This document shows positions 59,904 to 64,000 of a stretch of DNA of 64,000 nucleotides, piece by piece (positions within the stretch are counted from its first letter, which is position 1; each line of letters starts with the position of its first letter). The stretch covers positions 124,001 to 188,000 of the forward strand of contig NZ_CP043489.1 of NCBI RefSeq assembly GCF_008330945.1, read 5' to 3'. This DNA comes from Labrys sp. KNU-23 (GTDB lineage Bacteria; Pseudomonadota; Alphaproteobacteria; Rhizobiales; Labraceae). The notes below the pieces were generated by a model. The model ran no database searches. It saw only the letters and a list, made by a program, of their open reading frames with translations, and was not told where the DNA came from. A program made the translations under genes and the position numbers.

Positions 59904-60063
59904 AATGGAAGGCTGCTAACGCCGTTCTCATGCAATGCCCGCGAGGGGCGCCATATCCTTGATCCCAAGCATCGCTATCGGCCGGACGAATGGTCTCGCT
60001 AACTCGAAGCTTCGCCGTGGCATTCCGGGCAGCGGCAGAGCCGGAGGCTTTCGACAGGCTGCC

Positions 60064-60393
60064 CTAATCGACGATGAACAGCCTGGCCCCCGTCACCGTG
60101 GTGGAGCGGTGGGGCTCAGCATGGTCGGCTACCTGGTAGGACATGCCACTCGTCAACGTAAAGCGCCGCCCGTCGGCCAGTTCCGTTTCCAGGCTCCCTT
60201 CCAGACAGAGGAGAATATGGCCCTTCGAGCACCAATGGTCCGCAACATAGCCAGGGCTGTACTCGACCATGCGCACGCGAATGGGGCCGAAATGGCTCAT
60301 GCGCCAATAGGCCATACCCTGCTCGCCCTTGTGTTCGGTGGTATCCACGGCGGACCAATCCACCGTGCAAAAAGGTAGGTCAGAAATTTTCAT
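60064..60393 (-). CDS. DHCW-motif cupin fold protein
   Basis: 109-residue single-domain cupin beginning MKISDLPFCTVDWSAVDTTE. It carries the DHWCSKGHILLCLEGSLE stretch (the DHCW-type motif, here DHW-C) and a C-terminal SYQVADHAEPHRS with His residues able to complete a metal site. The function is unknown. It is divergent from the DedA gene, with 217 bases between starts. Confidence 0.82.
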   Translation of the reverse strand: MKISDLPFCTVDWSAVDTTEHKGEQGMAYWRMSHFGPIRVRMVEYSPGYVADHWCSKGHILLCLEGSLETELADGRRFTLTSGMSYQVADHAEPHRSTTVTGARLFIVD

Positions 60394-60610
60394 GTCTCGG
60401 CATCACCTGGTTGCCGCGCCCGGCCTGGAGGCTGCCATGCGCGATTCAGTATCAGTTCCCGATTGGCGACGATAGATTCCCGTGCTGGCGCCTCCGTGCG
60501 CGGCCGCACTTGCTTCCTGCGCGAGTTTTTGTTCGATAGCGCAGCCGCATCCCCCGACCTGCGCCCAAGCTTTGCCTGCCCCTCCGCAATGTCCGAGTAC
60601 ACCCTGCCCC

Positions 60611-61138
60611 ATGACAATCGCTGATATCACTCAGTCCATCATCGCCTTCGTTCGCGCACACGAGGGCTGGGGCACTCTCATCGTGCTGCTGCTCGCCTTC
60701 GGGGAATCGCTCGCCTTCGTGTCCCTTCTGGTGCCGGCGACCGTCATTCTGCTCGGTATCGGCTTCCTCATCGGGGAAGGCGGCATGTCGCTCTGGCCCT
60801 TCTGGGCGGCGGCGGCACTGGGAGCCTTTCTGGGCGATTGGCTGTCCTATTGGATCGGCTTGAAGCTCGAGCATCGCGTTGCTCATTATTGGCCACTCAC
60901 GCGCTATCCAGACCTGCTGCCGCGCGGCCATCGCTTCTTTGAAAAATGGGGCACGTTCGGCGTGTTCTTCGGCCGTTTTCTCGGGCCGCTGCGGGCCTCG
61001 GTGCCACTGGTCGCCGGCATCTGCGAAATGCCGGCCCTGACCTTCCAGCTGGTGAACGCCTCCTCGGCCGTGATCTGGGCCTTCGGCGTGCTCGCCCCCG
61101 GGGCGCTCGGCTTGAACTGGCTGCAAAACCTGTTCTGA
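60611..61138 (+). CDS. DedA family membrane protein
   Basis: 175-residue inner-membrane protein with four or five helices. Family motifs: FGESLAFVSLLVPATVILLGIG with the conserved Glu, GAFLGDWLSYWIGLKLEHRV, and FFGRFLGPLRASVPLVAGICEM (the F/Y-x-R...G-x-x-R region). DedA proteins take part in recycling polyprenyl phosphate or phospholipids across the membrane. The ATG at 60611 yields the normal length. Ten bases separate its stop from the converging E2 gene stop. Confidence 0.9.
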   Translation: MTIADITQSIIAFVRAHEGWGTLIVLLLAFGESLAFVSLLVPATVILLGIGFLIGEGGMSLWPFWAAAALGAFLGDWLSYWIGLKLEHRVAHYWPLTRYPDLLPRGHRFFEKWGTFGVFFGRFLGPLRASVPLVAGICEMPALTFQLVNASSAVIWAFGVLAPGALGLNWLQNLF

Positions 61139-61147
61139 GATCCCAGC

Positions 61148-62428
61148 TCAGACCATCAGCCGAACCGGCGCCTCCAACTCGCCCTTAACCGTCTTGATGA
61201 AGGCGGCGGCATCAAAGCCGTCGACAATGCGGTGATCGAAGGAGGAAGACAGGTTCATCAGCTTGGCGACGACGATCTGGCCGTTCTTCACCACCGGCCG
61301 CTCGACGATCTTGTTGACGCCGACGATGGCAACCTCGGGCGGATTGATGATCGGCGTCGCGGTGATGCCACCAAGGGCCCCGAGGCTTGACACCGTGATG
61401 GTCGAGCCGGTCAGCACCTCGCGGCTGGCCTTGCCGGCCCTGGCGAGTTCGCTGAGCTTGCCGATCTCGGCGGCGAGCTGGTGCAGGGTCAGCAATTCGG
61501 CATGGCGGATCACCGGCACCACCAGGCCACGCGGCGTCTGCGTCGCCACGCCGATATGCACGGCATTGTAGCGGTGGATCACCGCCGCCTCGGCATCGTA
61601 GCGGGCATTGACTATAGGATGCTGGGCGATGCCGCGCACCATCGCCTTGATCAGGAAGGGCAGCAGCGTCAGCTTCGGCCATCCTACGGCTGCGGTGTTG
61701 ATCTCGGCGCGCGCGGCTTCGAGGGCAGTGACGTCGATCTCCTCGACATAGGTGAAATGCGGCACGCTGCGCTTGGCTTCCAGCATGCGCTCGGCGATCT
61801 GGCGGCGCAGGCCGATCACCTTGATATCCTCAATGCCGTCATCGCCGGCCGTGGGAGGCGGCGGCACTGGTGGGCGCGCGGCTGAAGGGCTGGGCTGGGG
61901 TTGGCTGCGTGTCAGATAACCGTCGAGGTCGGCATGCTCGAGGCGCCCGCCGGGACCGCTGCCGCTGATCTTGGCACCATCAAGCCCGAGAGCCGCCAAC
62001 CGGGAGCGCACAGCCGGTGCAGCAAGAACCTTGCCTGATGCCGTTTGAACGACCTGCCGCGGCATGACGGCCTCAGGCACGGCGGCAGGCGCCGGAGGCG
62101 GCTCGGCCCTGGCAGGCGTCTTGGCGGGCTTGGCAGAAACGGGCGCGGGTGTCGAAGCAGGCGCCGGCGTCGGTGCTTCCACCTTGCCTCCTGTCTCGAT
62201 CACCACCAGTTCGCTGCCGATCGAAGCCATCACGCCGACCTCGGCATGACGCGAAAGGATGCGCCCCGAAACGGGCGAGGTGATCTCCACTGTCGCCTTG
62301 TCGGTCATCACATCGACCAGCGGATCGTCCTCCTGGATTTCCTGGCCGATCTCCGCATGCCAGGCGACGATCTCGGCCTGGGCGATGCCTTCACCGACAT
62401 CCGGCAACTTGAACACGAAATTGCTCAT
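61148..62428 (-). CDS. bkdB: Branched-chain 2-oxoacid dehydrogenase E2 (lipoyl acyltransferase)
   Basis: 426-residue core subunit. One lipoyl domain (1-78) with lipoyl Lys44 in DVMTDKATVEI; a Pro/Ala-rich linker (about 85-115); a peripheral subunit-binding domain (about 133-172, APAVRSRLAALGLDG..); a second Pro-rich linker; and the catalytic acyltransferase domain (from about 200) with SSSFDHRIVDG (His399, Asp403). Motif details (EVAIVGVNKI, RYDAEAAVIHRYNAVHIGVA) resemble branched-chain rather than pyruvate or 2-oxoglutarate E2 proteins. Twelve bases after the E1 beta gene. Confidence 0.92.
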   Translation of the reverse strand: MSNFVFKLPDVGEGIAQAEIVAWHAEIGQEIQEDDPLVDVMTDKATVEITSPVSGRILSRHAEVGVMASIGSELVVIETGGKVEAPTPAPASTPAPVSAKPAKTPARAEPPPAPAAVPEAVMPRQVVQTASGKVLAAPAVRSRLAALGLDGAKISGSGPGGRLEHADLDGYLTRSQPQPSPSAARPPVPPPPTAGDDGIEDIKVIGLRRQIAERMLEAKRSVPHFTYVEEIDVTALEAARAEINTAAVGWPKLTLLPFLIKAMVRGIAQHPIVNARYDAEAAVIHRYNAVHIGVATQTPRGLVVPVIRHAELLTLHQLAAEIGKLSELARAGKASREVLTGSTITVSSLGALGGITATPIINPPEVAIVGVNKIVERPVVKNGQIVVAKLMNLSSSFDHRIVDGFDAAAFIKTVKGELEAPVRLMV

Positions 62429-62440
62429 GATCGTCTCCGC

Positions 62441-63454
62441 TCAGCCAGCCATCACTTTGCGCATGCCTTCCCCCACCCGTCGCGGGCCGGGGAAATATTG
62501 CCATTCGAAGGTATGGGGATAGGGTGTATCCCAACCGGTGACGCGCTCGATCGGTGCCTCCAGATGATGAAAGCAGCGTTCCTGCACCAGCGCCGACAAT
62601 TCGGCGCCGAAGCCGCCCGTCCGCGTCGCCTCATGCACGATCAGGCAGCGCCCCGTCTTCTTCACCGATTCCTCGATCGCCTCGATATCGAGGGGCAAAA
62701 TCGTCCTTAGATCGATGATTTCGGCGTCAATGCCCGTCTCCTGCGTCGCGGTGAGCGCCACATGCACCATGGTGCCATAGGCCAGGATGGTGAGTTCCCC
62801 GCCCTCCCTGATGATCGCGGCCTTGCCGAGCGGCACCCTGTAGTGTCCCGCCGGTACGTCTGCCCCAGCCTGGTCGGTCCAGGGCTTCACCGGGCGATCA
62901 TGATGGCCATCGAAGGGGCCGTTGTAGAGGCGCTTGGGCTCAAGGAACAGCACCGGGTCGTCATCCTCGACCGCGCTGATCAAGAGGCCCTTGGCATCAT
63001 AGGGGTTGGACGGGATCACCGTCTTGATGCCGCAGACATGGCTGAACAGGCCTTCCGGGCTCTGGCTATGCGTCTGGCCACCGAAGATGCCGCCGCCATA
63101 CGGCGAGCGGACGGTGATCGGCGAGGTGAACTCTCCGCCCGAGCGATAGCGCAGGCGTGCGGCTTCCGAGACGATCTGGTCGAAGCCGGGATAGATGTAA
63201 TCGGCGAACTGGCATTCGACGATGGGCCTCAGCCCATAGGCGCCCATGCCGATGGCCACGGCGATCAGGCCGCCCTCGGCGATCGGGGCGTCGAAGACGC
63301 GCTGAGAGCTGTAGCGCTGCTGCAGGCCGTCGGTACAGCGGAACACGCCACCGAAGAAACCGACATCCTCGCCGAAGATCAACACGTTGGGATCATTCTT
63401 GAGCAGGACGTCCATGGCCGAGTTGAGGGCCTGCACCATGTTCATGGCGGGCAT
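62441..63454 (-). CDS. bkdA2: Branched-chain 2-oxoacid dehydrogenase E1 beta subunit
   Basis: 337 residues beginning MPAMNMVQALNSAMDVLLKN. It contains the transketolase pyrimidine-binding region (LIFGEDVGFFGGVFRCTDGL, FDAPIAEGGLIAVAIGMGAYG), TVRSPYGGGIFGGQTHSQSPE, LLISAVEDDDPVLFLEPKRLY and a C-terminal domain ending with HTFEWQYFPGPRRVGEG. With E1 alpha it decarboxylates the keto acids of valine, leucine and isoleucine. The ATG at 63454 overlaps the E1 alpha stop by one base (TAATG). Confidence 0.94.
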   Translation of the reverse strand: MPAMNMVQALNSAMDVLLKNDPNVLIFGEDVGFFGGVFRCTDGLQQRYSSQRVFDAPIAEGGLIAVAIGMGAYGLRPIVECQFADYIYPGFDQIVSEAARLRYRSGGEFTSPITVRSPYGGGIFGGQTHSQSPEGLFSHVCGIKTVIPSNPYDAKGLLISAVEDDDPVLFLEPKRLYNGPFDGHHDRPVKPWTDQAGADVPAGHYRVPLGKAAIIREGGELTILAYGTMVHVALTATQETGIDAEIIDLRTILPLDIEAIEESVKKTGRCLIVHEATRTGGFGAELSALVQERCFHHLEAPIERVTGWDTPYPHTFEWQYFPGPRRVGEGMRKVMAG

Positions 63455-64000
63455 TATTCGCCCTCCTTCTTGTGACCGGCTTCCTTGGTGGCCTCGAAGC
63501 GGTTGAGCTCGGCCAGTTGTTCCTGGAGATGCCAGGGCATCTCCTTGAACACGTCCTCGAACATGGTGTCGGTGCCATGGTGGGGCCCGTCGCTGAGAAT
63601 ACCGTGGCGCTGGGCTTCGACATTGGCGGCCTTGACCTCGGCCTGCAATTCCTTGGCAAGTGCCTGATGGCGCTCCTCGTTCCATTCGCCCAAGCCGACG
63701 AGATGGCGTTTCAGGCGCTCCACCGGATCGCCGAAGGGCCAGTATTTCTCTTCATCCCCGGGGCGATAGCGGCCGGGATCGTCGCTGGTGGAGTGGGCGG
63801 CGACGCGATAAGTGAAAAGCTCGATCAGGGTCGGGCCATGATTGGAACGGGCGCGCTCGGCGGCCCAGCGTGTCACGGCATAGACGGCGAGCAGATCGTT
63901 GCCGTCGACCCGGATGCCCGGCATGCCGAAACCGATGGCGCGCGAGGCGAAGGTCGCCTCCTCGCCGCCAGCGACACCCTGGCTGGACGAGATCGCCCAT
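63454..64000 (-). CDS. bkdA1: Branched-chain 2-oxoacid dehydrogenase E1 alpha subunit, N-terminus missing
   Basis: The frame runs off the window at 64000. The visible C-terminal 181 residues start WAISSSQGVAGGEEATFASR and contain GFGMPGIRVDGNDLLAVYAV, GPTLIELFTYRVAAHSTSDD (phosphorylation-loop region in mitochondrial homologues) and the closing FKEMPWHLQEQLAELNRF. Thiamine diphosphate-dependent decarboxylase subunit, first visible gene of the E1 alpha-E1 beta-E2 operon. An E3 gene is not in the window. Confidence 0.93.
   Translation of the reverse strand, partial: WAISSSQGVAGGEEATFASRAIGFGMPGIRVDGNDLLAVYAVTRWAAERARSNHGPTLIELFTYRVAAHSTSDDPGRYRPGDEEKYWPFGDPVERLKRHLVGLGEWNEERHQALAKELQAEVKAANVEAQRHGILSDGPHHGTDTMFEDVFKEMPWHLQEQLAELNRFEATKEAGHKKEGE

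Noticed and set aside
58803..59960. Possible attachment-site duplication of the tRNA-Glu 3' end after the fucosyltransferase gene
   Set aside because: Only a short GGGGCGCCA-like match is found near 59943 and no integrase is present, so a tRNA-bounded island is not supported.

Overview
The window is chromosomal DNA from an alphaproteobacterium, most likely a member of the Hyphomicrobiales (Rhizobiales). The evidence is the dusB/nifR3-ntrB-ntrC and ntrY-ntrX nitrogen regulators, a DivK homologue beside DUF3572 and a DinB with an N-terminal cysteine pair, an NDUFS4-type complex I accessory subunit, and a gatCAB-ruvX-pyrB-pyrC'-plsY-dprA-topA-rnr-rpmG order that I know from rhizobia. Base composition is high GC throughout. 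Species cannot be named from sequence alone.

Layout. 0-11 kb: end of a TauE/SafE exporter, then ntrX and ntrY, a divergent DUF2252 / phospholipase D-like pair, ntrC, ntrB and dusB (minus strand). 11-16.5 kb: a small secreted DUF2147 protein, a two-domain cupin, and the GatCAB operon with a chorismate mutase gene inside it. 16.6-25 kb: accessory genes (secreted caspase-fold protease, Sel1-repeat protein, Ldh-type dehydrogenase, MHS-family transporter, ABC-F ATPase) mixed with UPF0173 hydrolase and ruvX. 25-40 kb: pyrB, a dihydroorotase homologue lacking its metal site, an Ivy-like lysozyme inhibitor, plsY, dprA, topA, three accessory genes, rnr, DUF983, NUDIX and rpmG. 40-50.6 kb: a half-length MFS gene, then a complete Calvin-Benson-Bassham operon cbbFPTALSX-rpe with divergent cbbR. 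50.7-57 kb: divK, DUF3572, dinB, GNAT, a GT39-type glycosyltransferase, tRNA-Arg, NDUFS4, tRNA-Pro, DUF192 and a double cold-shock protein. 57-64 kb: sirtuin, glyoxalase-like protein, tRNA-Glu, a probably acquired GT10 fucosyltransferase, small cupin, DedA, and a branched-chain 2-oxoacid dehydrogenase operon (E2, E1 beta, E1 alpha truncated by the window edge).

Together the genes give nitrogen-status signalling, indirect aminoacylation (GatCAB), pyrimidine and phospholipid synthesis, DNA topology and repair, and autotrophic CO2 fixation with a red-type form I RuBisCO and its activase CbbX. The cbb block looks like an insertion into the conserved rpmG-divK neighbourhood: the neighbouring MFS gene is only six helices long and no pleD is present. 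Two families of dispersed intergenic repeats occur, each with three copies, along with several strikingly perfect palindromes. I found no CRISPR array, insertion sequence, prophage or recognisable defence island. The best candidates for under-described biology are the caspase/Sel1 gene pair with a shared module, the repeat families, and the locus rearrangements.
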